Source: Thalassospira xiamenensis M-5 = DSM 17429 (lineage in GTDB: Bacteria > Pseudomonadota > Alphaproteobacteria > Rhodospirillales > Thalassospiraceae). Taken from it: a DNA stretch of 64,000 nucleotides. The notes below the pieces were generated by a model. It did no database searches and was not told the DNA's origin. It saw only the letters and a program-made list of their open reading frames with translations. This document shows positions 7,873 to 14,813 of the stretch, piece by piece. A program made the position numbers and the translations under genes. The stretch is taken from the NCBI RefSeq assembly GCF_000300235.2, contig NZ_CP004388.1, positions 2,700,501 to 2,764,500 on the forward strand, written 5' to 3'. Each line of letters starts with the position of its first letter. Positions within the stretch are counted from its first letter, which is position 1.

Positions 7873-9639
7873 ATGACCGACAAAGACCAACAGCCCAACA
7901 GCACCGAAAATGGCGGAAGCAATCCCGCCGCCACCAACGGCCCCAAAAGCCCGACCATCGATAACTGGCCGTGGGCCCATGTGCTGGGTTTCGACACGGC
8001 AAAGGAATGGGGTCTTGACGCCGTCATTCCCCGCCCGTCATCGGCCTCCCCGATCCCCGATCCGTCCAGTGGCGCGACCGGCGGCAACAATCCGGGGCCG
8101 CTCGATGGGCTATCGGGCCATACACCACTGCAAGGCCAGAATCTGATCGAATATGCCATGCAGAAAATCGAACAAGCCCTTGGCCAGCCGATACAGGCGG
8201 TCCCGCCACTGTCATCTTACAGCTACGACGAATACGGCAACCTGACCACAACGGCGGGCGCGACCGTACCGGCTCCGGCTCAGGCTCAGGCCCCGCAAAA
8301 CGCGGCACCGGAAACATCATCTACCGGCTCCCCCCCTACCGCTGCCGACACCCCCGACAGCGGAGACGACCGGGACGACGATCTCACCGACGAAGAAGTC
8401 CCCCCCCGCTTTCAGGATCACGACGATACCGTAACCACGCCAAGCCGCCCGACATCCGGCATGTCCGGTCCCACAGGCCCGCAATCCTATCGCGTTGACC
8501 TGATCCGTGATGACGGCCGTGTGACACGGCTCGAAGGCAGCGTGACGTATGGCGATCTTTATCGCCCGCTTCTGCCCGAGCTATCCGGCAATGCCCAAAA
8601 TGCCCAGACGCCGGACTGGTCGATCACACTTGATCAATTGCCCAACCCCGGCCCTACCGGCAGCGACACGGATGCCATTGTCACCGCACGGCTTGATGCC
8701 GCCGAAACCCCGGCTGATATCCAGCAATGGGCGCTATCGGTAGGACCACAAGATATCAACACCGCCCGGCTGGCACTTGATATCCCGGCAACCCTGCCGT
8801 CTCTGACACGGGCCAGCATCATCGGTGGATTACCGTCCAGCGAATGGCACATGGCCGCGGCAACACTGGCAGCGGGCGGCGTCAGTACGGACAACTCCGG
8901 CACTTCGATCCCGGACGCTGCCGAACCCGTTGCTCCGGCAAGCCTTGGCATGGATCAGCAACTCGGTACGATTGACAGCACGCAGGATCCGTTCATCGCC
9001 ACCCTGCGCATCACATCGGCCATCACCAGCATCCCGACCTCGATCCCGGTTCAACTGCAATATACAGGTGCTTTGCCCAGCCCGATCTTGCAGGGTGACG
9101 TCCCCCTCACGACCGAAACCAGCCTATCGCTTCGCATGCAGGTCATCGCCCCCAACGACGGTAAATCGGGCGCAACCCTTGTCGCGCTGATCCTGCGCGG
9201 GGCTGCGTCGGGCTTTTCGGTCACCGCACAACTGCGCGGCGATCACAAAATCTCGACCCCGACCGCGATGCTCGGCTGCATCGATCCGGGCCAGGATACC
9301 GAATGCCGCGCCGAAAGCATGATCGCCAATGCAACATCCAGCCTGCAAACCAGCCTGATCAGCATCACCGATACCCCGGACGATGACGAGCTTGCCGCCT
9401 ATGGGTTTGTGCTGCCCGCACCGTCCGGTAACGACAGCACCACCGACGCAACCCAGACCGACAAACCGGACAAAGGCACAAATATCGCCAAATCAGCCCC
9501 GGCGAAGCCAGCATCGGTAAAAGGCAAAGCCGCCATCACTGACAACACCAACAGCCCCCCCGATGCTGACAGCAATAACGGCGATACCGGCACTACCGCC
9601 GCCAACAGTCCCGGAAAACCGGACAAGGGAGCCTCCTGA
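7873..9639 (+). CDS. Unknown low-complexity protein, first gene of the R-body island
   Basis: 588 aa; I recognise no known domain. Residues 1-200 are rich in Pro, Gly, Asn, Ser and Thr, with an acidic stretch (DSGDDRDDDLTDEEVPPRF near 160-180). The middle (~205-510) has more ordinary composition and includes ESYRVDLIRDDGRVTRLEGSV-like beta-rich sequence starting at SYRVDLIRDDGRVTRLEG. The tail is disordered and Lys/Asn/Pro-rich. There is no signal peptide and no membrane segment. AGGGGA precedes the ATG. It is driven by the same type of promoter as the reb genes and is coupled by TGATG to the next gene. I infer an R-body accessory, scaffold or cargo protein; function unknown. Confidence 0.8.
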   Translation: MTDKDQQPNSTENGGSNPAATNGPKSPTIDNWPWAHVLGFDTAKEWGLDAVIPRPSSASPIPDPSSGATGGNNPGPLDGLSGHTPLQGQNLIEYAMQKIEQALGQPIQAVPPLSSYSYDEYGNLTTTAGATVPAPAQAQAPQNAAPETSSTGSPPTAADTPDSGDDRDDDLTDEEVPPRFQDHDDTVTTPSRPTSGMSGPTGPQSYRVDLIRDDGRVTRLEGSVTYGDLYRPLLPELSGNAQNAQTPDWSITLDQLPNPGPTGSDTDAIVTARLDAAETPADIQQWALSVGPQDINTARLALDIPATLPSLTRASIIGGLPSSEWHMAAATLAAGGVSTDNSGTSIPDAAEPVAPASLGMDQQLGTIDSTQDPFIATLRITSAITSIPTSIPVQLQYTGALPSPILQGDVPLTTETSLSLRMQVIAPNDGKSGATLVALILRGAASGFSVTAQLRGDHKISTPTAMLGCIDPGQDTECRAESMIANATSSLQTSLISITDTPDDDELAAYGFVLPAPSGNDSTTDATQTDKPDKGTNIAKSAPAKPASVKGKAAITDNTNSPPDADSNNGDTGTTAANSPGKPDKGAS

Positions 9640-10280
9640 TGACAAGCGGCCCGAACTTTCCCGGCGTCGAAACGGCAAGCAGTAAAAAGGATGCGGTAAA
9701 AAAGGCCTTCAATCAGGAATATCAGGCCACCATGAAAGCCATGGCGAATGCCGCGGACCGTGCGCGTGCGCAAGTTTTGAACCAGAAACTCGCCGCGGGA
9801 AGCCACGCACAATCAAGCCAAAGCACAAAAGCCGTCGCAACCGCCCCGAATGCACCGGGCACCAACAACGCGCCATCAACCCCGATCGAGCCGGGCGCAA
9901 TGGTCATGATCGAAATCGCCAATGAATTGCGCCGCATCATCGTCGCGGAAATTGACATGCGCATGAACCATCTGGCGGGACAGGTCGAACAGGCAATCGC
10001 ACAGTCAATTCCGCCTGTGGCATCAAATGCACCTTCCGATGCAAAACCCGCGGCCGCCCAGCCTGCCGGAAGCGAAACCGGCATTGCCCCACAAACGTCT
10101 CAACCAAATATTCCCGCCACGCCGCAAAGCAACGCGCAAAACCCAAACGCCGCAGCACCTCCCCAACCTACACCTTCTCCGGAAACCGCCCCTTCGGAAA
10201 ACACCCGGCCCACAGCACCACAAACTGCCAATGCCGGTTCCGAAAATCCACCAAACGCCGCCCCACCGGCGGATGGATGA
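9639..10280 (+). CDS. Unknown Ala/Pro-rich protein of the R-body island
   Basis: 213 aa. Its ATG shares a base with the previous stop (TGATG), with AAGGGAG upstream. Residues 1-60 are probably helical (KKAFNQEYQATMKAMANAAD). Around 85-125 there is a second helical block (AMVMIEIANELRRIIVAEID, then MRMNHLAGQVEQAIAQSI) that could form a coiled coil. The remaining ~90 residues are Pro/Ala/Gln-rich and disordered. No known family recognised. Its tight coupling to the 588-aa gene suggests that the two products act together. Role in R-body formation is inference from position and promoter. Confidence 0.78.
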   Translation: MTSGPNFPGVETASSKKDAVKKAFNQEYQATMKAMANAADRARAQVLNQKLAAGSHAQSSQSTKAVATAPNAPGTNNAPSTPIEPGAMVMIEIANELRRIIVAEIDMRMNHLAGQVEQAIAQSIPPVASNAPSDAKPAAAQPAGSETGIAPQTSQPNIPATPQSNAQNPNAAAPPQPTPSPETAPSENTRPTAPQTANAGSENPPNAAPPADG

Positions 10281-10453
10281 TTCGGCTTTTGCCAAAGGTT
10301 GCAAGTCCAACCTGCAACTCGATCCCGCAGGACGTGGGCCACGACCTAGGCGAGAAATCTGGAAAATATCTTTTAAAACAGAAGGTTAAAGGGTGTCATC
10401 TGCGACTTTCCCAGCCAAGAATTGCGCAACCTTAAATGGTATTTTTCTTTTTC

Positions 10454-10478
10454 TTCACAATTAAGACTGCGCGCCGTC
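10454..10478 (+). promoter_or_regulatory. ECF-type promoter of the sigma-factor gene
   Basis: TTCACAA at 10454-10460, 14 bases, CGTC at 10475-10478: one base from the GTCACAA of the other units. It implies autoregulation of the sigma gene. The rest of the 10281-10539 gap shows nothing else I can name. Confidence 0.75.
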
Positions 10479-10539
10479 ATAATAGTCGCGAGAGACCTAA
10501 ACAGCCTTTGGTTGTAATCTTTCTGAGGAGGGGTCCGAA

Positions 10540-11754
10540 GTGCAGTACGAAAAGAATACCGAACAGGGACAGACAGAACTATCGGAAAACGAAATCACGT
10601 TTGCCCAATCCCTAGACGATGCCTTGGAAAAGGCATTGGGGACAGGCGACAATGTCACATCAATCTGGTCGCACCTCAAAGATGAACAGCGCGCCAGACT
10701 GGCTGCGGACTACCTTGCCGCATTGAATACTGATTCTCGTAAAAGTAGTAACTTTGAAAACAATTCGTCAGCCTCACCCACCACGCCAGAGGCACCGCCA
10801 GAAGCACAGCAAGGAACAGCAGCAGCCCACACAGCCCCCCCGCAAACCGGGCCAGAAACCTCTGCCGTGCCGCGTGGTTATCCGGCGAATTTCAATCCAT
10901 TGGCCGGATTTCCGGGACTGGAACCATCGTCAAACGGCCCAAGCCCAACCGATATCATCGCCGGTAGTCTTGGCAATCCTGGCAGTCTTGCCGGGCTGGC
11001 CGGGTTGCAGGGAATGCCGGGAATGCCCGGCTCGCGAGGATCGGGCAACACCGGCAATCAGATCGACCAGATGCAACGATCCCTGCAGGATGCGATGTCG
11101 CTGCTGGGCAATCTCGGTTTCGAACAACCGGCTCCTTGCCAGCCCCTTGGCACCCCGCCAACACACGCCCCCCATCCACGAGCATGGCAATCCGATCCCC
11201 TCGATGATTCCGACCTTCCCGGTATGGAACCGGCCGCGCCAAATTTCTGGCCGCTCTGGATGGATCAACAGGACAGCCTTCTCAAGCAATGCCTGAAACT
11301 GATGTCTGGCAATATGGATGACGCGCAGGATGCACTGTCCGAAGCCATGCTAAAGGCATCGGTAAAGTTCGAGGATTCAATGGACGAAATCCGTAATCAC
11401 CGCGCCTGGCTGTCACGGATCGTGCACAATGCCTGCATTGATCTGCATCGGCAAAACCGCCGAAAGGCGGAATACAAGGAAGAAAACCACGGCACCGCGG
11501 ATGCCGCCCTGCCGCCGATTTCCGGTCGCAACGAACCCAGCCCCGAGGAATCCTTCCTTGCGACCGAAATGTTCGACCATCTTGAACGCGCCTTACGCGC
11601 CCTTCCTGAAAAACTGCGCAAGCCGCTTCTGATGCGATGCGTAGAAGACCGCAGCTACGACGATATCGCTGTCAATCTCGGACTAAGCAATTGTGCCGTG
11701 CGTAAACGCGTTCAGCTTGCCCGCGATCATCTGCGTGGCGCAGGCATCCAGTAA
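10540..11754 (+). CDS. Sigma-70 family (ECF-like) sigma factor with long N-terminal extension
   Basis: 404 aa from a GTG with a strong GAGGAGGGG upstream. Region 2 lies at about 236-305 (MDQQDSLLKQCLKLMSGNMD, DAQDALSEAMLKA, HRAWLSRIVHNACIDLHRQ). Region 4 lies at about 345-400 (LRALPEKLRKPLLMRCVED, then YDDIAVNLGLSNCAVRKRVQ, a helix-turn-helix). Ordinary ECF sigma factors are ~170-200 aa, so residues 1-235 are an extension: a helical start, a Pro/Ala linker, a Gly-Pro-Leu-Met-rich stretch (GLAGLQGMPGMPGSRGSGN) and more linker. No anti-sigma gene is adjacent; the extension may take that role. It probably recognises (G/T)TCACAA-N14-CGTC at six island promoters, including its own. Confidence 0.9.
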   Translation: MQYEKNTEQGQTELSENEITFAQSLDDALEKALGTGDNVTSIWSHLKDEQRARLAADYLAALNTDSRKSSNFENNSSASPTTPEAPPEAQQGTAAAHTAPPQTGPETSAVPRGYPANFNPLAGFPGLEPSSNGPSPTDIIAGSLGNPGSLAGLAGLQGMPGMPGSRGSGNTGNQIDQMQRSLQDAMSLLGNLGFEQPAPCQPLGTPPTHAPHPRAWQSDPLDDSDLPGMEPAAPNFWPLWMDQQDSLLKQCLKLMSGNMDDAQDALSEAMLKASVKFEDSMDEIRNHRAWLSRIVHNACIDLHRQNRRKAEYKEENHGTADAALPPISGRNEPSPEESFLATEMFDHLERALRALPEKLRKPLLMRCVEDRSYDDIAVNLGLSNCAVRKRVQLARDHLRGAGIQ

Positions 11755-11774
11755 CCGCACGTGAAACCTGTTTA

Positions 11775-11806
11775 ACGGGCAGAATGACAAATGCCATTCT
11801 GCCCGT
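11775..11806 (+). terminator. Perfect 12-bp hairpin after the sigma gene
   Basis: ACGGGCAGAATG (11775-11786) and CATTCTGCCCGT (11795-11806) are exact reverse complements around an 8-base loop. No T run follows, so it is either a weak terminator or an mRNA 3'-end stabiliser. Confidence 0.5.
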
Positions 11807-11888
11807 CTCAACGCCGGGCTTGAAAAAGATCCGGCCCGCAAAAGACTTACAGAAATCCCCTTGCTGGCAAAAAAAAATCATCCGTCCT

Positions 11889-11913
11889 GTCACAACCCCG
11901 AATTGCCAGCGTC
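11889..11913 (+). promoter_or_regulatory. ECF-type promoter P2 before first rebB gene
   Basis: GTCACAA at 11889-11895, 14 bases, CGTC at 11910-11913. The reb gene starts at 11986. Confidence 0.8.
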
Positions 11914-11985
11914 GATAGGGTGAATTCGGGACGGAGAAACCCCGTCAGGATTTCCACCGCAAGCAGCATACGAAGGAGTTTTGAA

Positions 11986-12309
11986 ATGGCGATTCCGACC
12001 CCGGTAAACGGTCAAATCACCGATGCCGTCACCCAGGCAAACGTCAAGGTGCTCGGTGATGCCCCGGCCATGGCTATGGGCTCGATCTTCCAGTCACTGG
12101 CCCATTCCACGGGCATTCTCTATGAAAATGCCGTCAGCGCCCAGCAGCAGCTTGGCATTTCTTCTCAGGCGGCAACCAACCAGGGTGTCATCCAGATCTA
12201 TTCGATCGACACCATGGCCGATGCCGTCGCGACCTCGAAAATTGCCCAGAGCGACGTCCCCGACAACATGCTTTCGCTTCTGACCACCCTTCAGGCCGTC
12301 AAAAGCTAA
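11986..12309 (+). CDS. RebB-family R-body protein, copy 1
   Basis: 107 aa from the ATG at 11986 (AAGGAG upstream). The family core is plain: QITDAVTQANVKVLGDAPAM (about 7-26), AMGSIFQSLAHS, YENAVSAQQQLGISSQAATN and GVIQIYSIDTMADAVAT. RebB-type proteins polymerise into the coiled ribbon of R-bodies, which unroll to disrupt membranes of a host or competitor. This is one of three long copies and is most like those at 12512 and 14084. It has its own promoter and a downstream hairpin, so it is a separate unit. Structural role follows from the family; R-body formation in this organism is inference. Confidence 0.93.
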   Translation: MAIPTPVNGQITDAVTQANVKVLGDAPAMAMGSIFQSLAHSTGILYENAVSAQQQLGISSQAATNQGVIQIYSIDTMADAVATSKIAQSDVPDNMLSLLTTLQAVKS

Positions 12310-12333
12310 GCCCCGTCCTCCAAGACCTCCCCG

Positions 12334-12367
12334 ATTGGGCGGCCCGTTTTCCGACCGGCCGCCCAAT
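12334..12367 (+). terminator. Hairpin after rebB copy 1
   Basis: ATTGGGCGGCC (12334-12344) and GGCCGCCCAAT (12357-12367) are exact reverse complements with a 12-base loop. The T content downstream is poor, so termination may be partial. Confidence 0.55.
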
Positions 12368-12410
12368 ATCGTTTCCCGGCAATTCCGCCCGCAGTTTTTG
12401 ACGGTTTGAC

Positions 12411-12435
12411 GTCACAAAGGCATATCCTCACCGTC
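12411..12435 (+). promoter_or_regulatory. ECF-type promoter P3 before second rebB gene
   Basis: GTCACAA at 12411-12417, 14 bases, CGTC at 12432-12435. ATCCTCACCGTCA around the -10 is shared with P4, suggesting duplication of promoter plus gene. Confidence 0.8.
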
Positions 12436-12511
12436 AAATGACTGATCGCCGCGCACCACGCGGAACGGGCCGGTTTCCGGCATATTTATCCAGGCAACCA
12501 GGAGACAGATT

Positions 12512-12847
12512 ATGGCTGATAATACCCCGGTCAATGGCATGATTACCGATGCAGTGACCCAGGCCAATGTCAAAGTACTGGGCGATGCACCGGCCATGGC
12601 CATGGGCTCGCTGTTTCAGTCGCTGGCACATTCCCACGGCATTCTTTACGAAAACGCCGTCAGCAACCAGCAGCAGGTCGGCATCTCGTCGCAGGCTGCA
12701 ACCAACCAGGGCGTCATTCAGGTCTATTCCGTCGACACCATGGCAGGCGCCGTGGCAACGCAGAAAATCGCAACCAGCGACGTTCCGGACAACATGCTTG
12801 CATTGCTGTCCGCCCTGAAGGCAACCACCGGCACCGCAGTGTCGTAA
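12512..12847 (+). CDS. RebB-family R-body protein, copy 2
   Basis: 111 aa; CAGGAGACAG precedes the ATG. It is nearly superimposable on copy 1: MITDAVTQANVKVLGDAPAM, AMGSLFQSLAHSHGILYEN, QVGISSQAATNQGVIQVYS, and a hydrophobic C-terminal helix DNMLALLSALKATTG. It is therefore a recent paralogue with the same presumed structural role. It is flanked by its own ECF-type promoter and a strong intrinsic terminator, so it can be expressed as a single-gene transcript. That would allow its dose to be set separately from the other subunits. Confidence 0.93.
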   Translation: MADNTPVNGMITDAVTQANVKVLGDAPAMAMGSLFQSLAHSHGILYENAVSNQQQVGISSQAATNQGVIQVYSVDTMAGAVATQKIATSDVPDNMLALLSALKATTGTAVS

Positions 12848-12875
12848 ACCTTCATTGGTTTCGCCGCCCGAACCG

Positions 12876-12908
12876 GCCCGGCATGCAAAAGCTTGCCGGG
12901 CTTTTTTT
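12876..12908 (+). terminator. Rho-independent terminator after rebB copy 2
   Basis: GCCCGGCA (12876-12883) and TGCCGGGC (12894-12901) form the stem, followed directly by seven T. The -35 of promoter P4 starts three bases further on. Confidence 0.88.
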
Positions 12909-12910
12909 GT

Positions 12911-12935
12911 GTCACAAATTCCGATCCTCACCGTC
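12911..12935 (+). promoter_or_regulatory. ECF-type promoter P4 before third reb gene
   Basis: GTCACAA at 12911-12917, 14 bases, CGTC at 12932-12935. It abuts the preceding terminator. Confidence 0.8.
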
Positions 12936-12973
12936 ATTGCGATGTAGTTCACGCGCCAGCCAAGGAGACCTCG

Positions 12974-13273
12974 ATGGCACCGGCAAATACCGACCCGTCC
13001 GACAACAATTCCGACGCAACCTCCGTCGCAGACGCGGTGGAAAATTTGCAGGATCAGGTATCCCATCAGATCAGTGACGCTGTCAGTCTGGTAAATGTTG
13101 GCACCCTTGGTGTCGGCCCGGCCTATGCCACCCTGCAATCCATACTGGCTCAATCACAGGCACAGGGTGTTTTGATGGCCAACATGGTTTCCGGTCAGCG
13201 GCAACTATCCATGACCGGCATGGCCACCCTGACCAAAAGCATCGAACAGATGATGTCGCGTCCTAACCGATAA
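12974..13273 (+). CDS. RebB-family protein, divergent copy 3
   Basis: 99 aa from the ATG at 12974 (AAGGAGACCTCG upstream). The first ~35 residues are hydrophilic (Asn/Asp/Ser-rich). The RebB core then follows in weaker form: QISDAVSLVNVGTLGVGPAYA, and SQAQGVLMANMVSGQRQLSM. It resembles the next gene (copy 4) in the QAQGVLxANMV block more than copies 1 and 2. It starts a transcription unit that probably runs through copies 4 and 5, since no promoter motif precedes those. The role is presumably structural or a polymerisation-modulating subunit. Confidence 0.85.
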   Translation: MAPANTDPSDNNSDATSVADAVENLQDQVSHQISDAVSLVNVGTLGVGPAYATLQSILAQSQAQGVLMANMVSGQRQLSMTGMATLTKSIEQMMSRPNR

Positions 13274-13284
13274 GGATCAAAACG

Positions 13285-13530
13285 ATGAGCAACCCGCGCG
13301 AAGTCGACGAACAGATCACCGATGGCGTGACACAGACCAATACCACCGTCATCGGCTCCGCACCCGCCATGGGAACCATGCAGACTTACCTGTCGCAGGC
13401 CCAGGCACAGGGTGTGCTGTTTGCAAACATGGTCAATGAACAGCAACAGCTTGCCGTCGCCAGTCTGGCGACCACCATGGAATGCGCCCGCAATACGCTG
13501 GCGATCGGGGACAAAGGCCCAAAGTCCTAA
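13285..13530 (+). CDS. RebB-family protein, short copy 4
   Basis: 81 aa, starting 11 bp after copy 3 with TAAGGAT upstream. The core is QITDGVTQTNTTVIGSAPAM, with SQAQAQGVLFANMVNEQQQL. It lacks the C-terminal segment found in the 107-111 aa copies. It shares the QAQGVL(F/M)ANMV block with copy 3, so the two form a subfamily. Co-transcribed with copy 3. Confidence 0.85.
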   Translation: MSNPREVDEQITDGVTQTNTTVIGSAPAMGTMQTYLSQAQAQGVLFANMVNEQQQLAVASLATTMECARNTLAIGDKGPKS

Positions 13531-13542
13531 GGGGGGATAATA

Positions 13543-13694
13543 ATGGGACAGCAAAGCGCCCCCCCGACATCAAGAGCGCACCGCCTCCCGCCCCCAAAAT
13601 ACCGGAAGACCCGAACAGCAATATCGAACTGACCGACGACGAACTTAAACGCCAGCAGGACGAATACGAAAGACAGAGACAGGCCGGACAATAA
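13543..13694 (+). pseudogene. Small R-body-island gene interrupted at a C7 tract
   Basis: A strong AAGGGGGG lies before the ATG at 13543, but that frame stops after 30 codons. One more C in the C7 run at 13559-13565 would give a ~50-residue protein ending PNSNIELTDDELKRQQDEYE and a short basic tail, with the stop at 13694. The downstream frame is open and reads like a real, charged helical protein. Options are a genuine frameshift mutation, a slippage-prone (phase-variable) tract, programmed frameshifting, or a sequencing error. No family recognised. Confidence 0.5.
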
Positions 13695-13765
13695 CGGCAC
13701 TTTAACCGGCTCCGTCGGTTCTGACCCGACCTGCAGACAAACCTTCAAGACAAAGGCATGACGTC

Positions 13766-13990
13766 ATGAGCGATATCGTCAATCCGCAAATCACCGATGC
13801 CGTGACTCAGACCAACGTCAAGGTGCTGGGCGAAAGCCCGGCACAGGCGGTATCGATCGCCCTGCAATCGCATTCCCATTCAACAGGCCTGGCCATGGAA
13901 AACGCCACCCTGACGCAGGGAAACATGCAACAGGTCGCCAATACCGCAACCTCAAAACTGGTGGCCATGATCACAGCCCAGGCGGGTTGA
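13766..13990 (+). CDS. RebB-family protein, short copy 5
   Basis: 74 aa; AAAGGCATGACGTC precedes the ATG. Core QITDAVTQTNVKVLGESPAQ, then AVSIALQSHSHSTGLAMENA and a short C-terminus (ATSKLVAMITAQAG). It groups with the short copy at 14467 (GE(S/A)PAQA instead of GDAPAMA). It lies 71 bp after the interrupted small gene with no ECF-type promoter of its own, so it is probably the last gene of the P4 unit. Confidence 0.9.
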   Translation: MSDIVNPQITDAVTQTNVKVLGESPAQAVSIALQSHSHSTGLAMENATLTQGNMQQVANTATSKLVAMITAQAG

Positions 13991-14016
13991 TAAAAAGGTC
14001 ATCATTCAGGATTTTT

Positions 14017-14041
14017 GTCACAAAGATCAATCATCTGCGTC
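14017..14041 (+). promoter_or_regulatory. ECF-type promoter P5 before rebB copy 6
   Basis: GTCACAA at 14017-14023, 14 bases, CGTC at 14038-14041. It overlaps no coding sequence; the ATG follows at 14084. Confidence 0.8.
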
Positions 14042-14083
14042 AAAACGGGTACGGTCATCGTGACCGCCAAATCGGAGGAAGAA

Positions 14084-14407
14084 ATGGCTATTCCAACCCC
14101 AGTGAACGGTCAGATCACAGATGCGGTGACCCAGACATCGGTCAGCGTTCTCGGCTCGGCCCCGGCGAATGCCATGGGCATGATCTATCAAAGTGCCGCG
14201 CATTCGACATCCATCCTGTTCCAGAACGCTATCCAGGCCCAGCAACAGGCCTCGATGTGCTCGCAGGCCGCGACCAATATGGGTGTGATGCAGCTTTACT
14301 CGGTCAATACAATGGCCGGCGCGCAGGCAACAACCAAGCTGTCGCGATCCGACAACAGCAACACACTTCTGACCCTTTTGGTCATTTTGGCAGCAACTCG
14401 CCGGTAG
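14084..14407 (+). CDS. RebB-family R-body protein, copy 6
   Basis: 107 aa from the ATG at 14084 (GGAGGAAGAA upstream). The opening MAIPTPVNGQITDAVTQ is the same as copy 1. Then SVSVLGSAPANAMGMIYQSA, FQNAIQAQQQASMCSQAATN and GVMQLYSVNTMAGAQAT. It is the third long copy. A single Cys (MCSQAATN) distinguishes it from copies 1 and 2. The first gene of the P5 unit, which probably continues through the next two genes. Confidence 0.93.
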   Translation: MAIPTPVNGQITDAVTQTSVSVLGSAPANAMGMIYQSAAHSTSILFQNAIQAQQQASMCSQAATNMGVMQLYSVNTMAGAQATTKLSRSDNSNTLLTLLVILAATRR

Positions 14408-14466
14408 GCAGCATTCGGATGTCACGCGCCGTGCGTGTTATCCGGAAATTTCAGTGAGGGCGTGAC

Positions 14467-14724
14467 ATGGCAGACAACACCCCGGTAAATTCCCAGATTA
14501 CGGACGCGGTCACGCAGACCAACGTCAAGGTTCTGGGCGAGGCTCCGGCACAGGCAATGGGGCTCGTGTATCAGACGATGGCACATTCCATCAGTCTATC
14601 GATGCAGAACGCCATGCAAACCCAGGGCGGACTGCAACAGATCGGCAATGCCGTAACCTCCAGTGCGTGCAAAATGATTCTCGACAGCTCCGGTGGCGGC
14701 ATGGGTGGCGGCGGCAAATCCTGA
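14467..14724 (+). CDS. RebB-family protein, short copy 7
   Basis: 85 aa; GTGAGGGCGTGAC precedes the ATG. Core QITDAVTQTNVKVLGEAPAQ, AMGLVYQTMAHSISLSMQNA, and a glycine-rich end (GGGMGGGGKS). It resembles copy 5 in the GEAPAQA variant and in lacking the long C-terminal block. The Gly tail is absent from other copies and could mediate contacts or flexibility in the ribbon; that is a guess. Confidence 0.9.
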   Translation: MADNTPVNSQITDAVTQTNVKVLGEAPAQAMGLVYQTMAHSISLSMQNAMQTQGGLQQIGNAVTSSACKMILDSSGGGMGGGGKS

Positions 14725-14813
14725 CGCCGCCAACATGATTTCCCACGCCTTAAACGTCCGGCAACTTTGCGCCAAGCTCCTGAAACCGACCTGTTAACGC
14801 GATGAGGCCCGTC

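Noticed and set aside
7611-8159. 182-aa minus-strand frame across the tRNA
   Set aside because: It runs through the tRNA, its terminator and promoter P1, and is antisense to the 588-aa gene.
12434-13153. 239-aa minus-strand frame across the reb genes
   Set aside because: Antisense to two RebB genes and their promoters; RebB assignment on the plus strand is clear.
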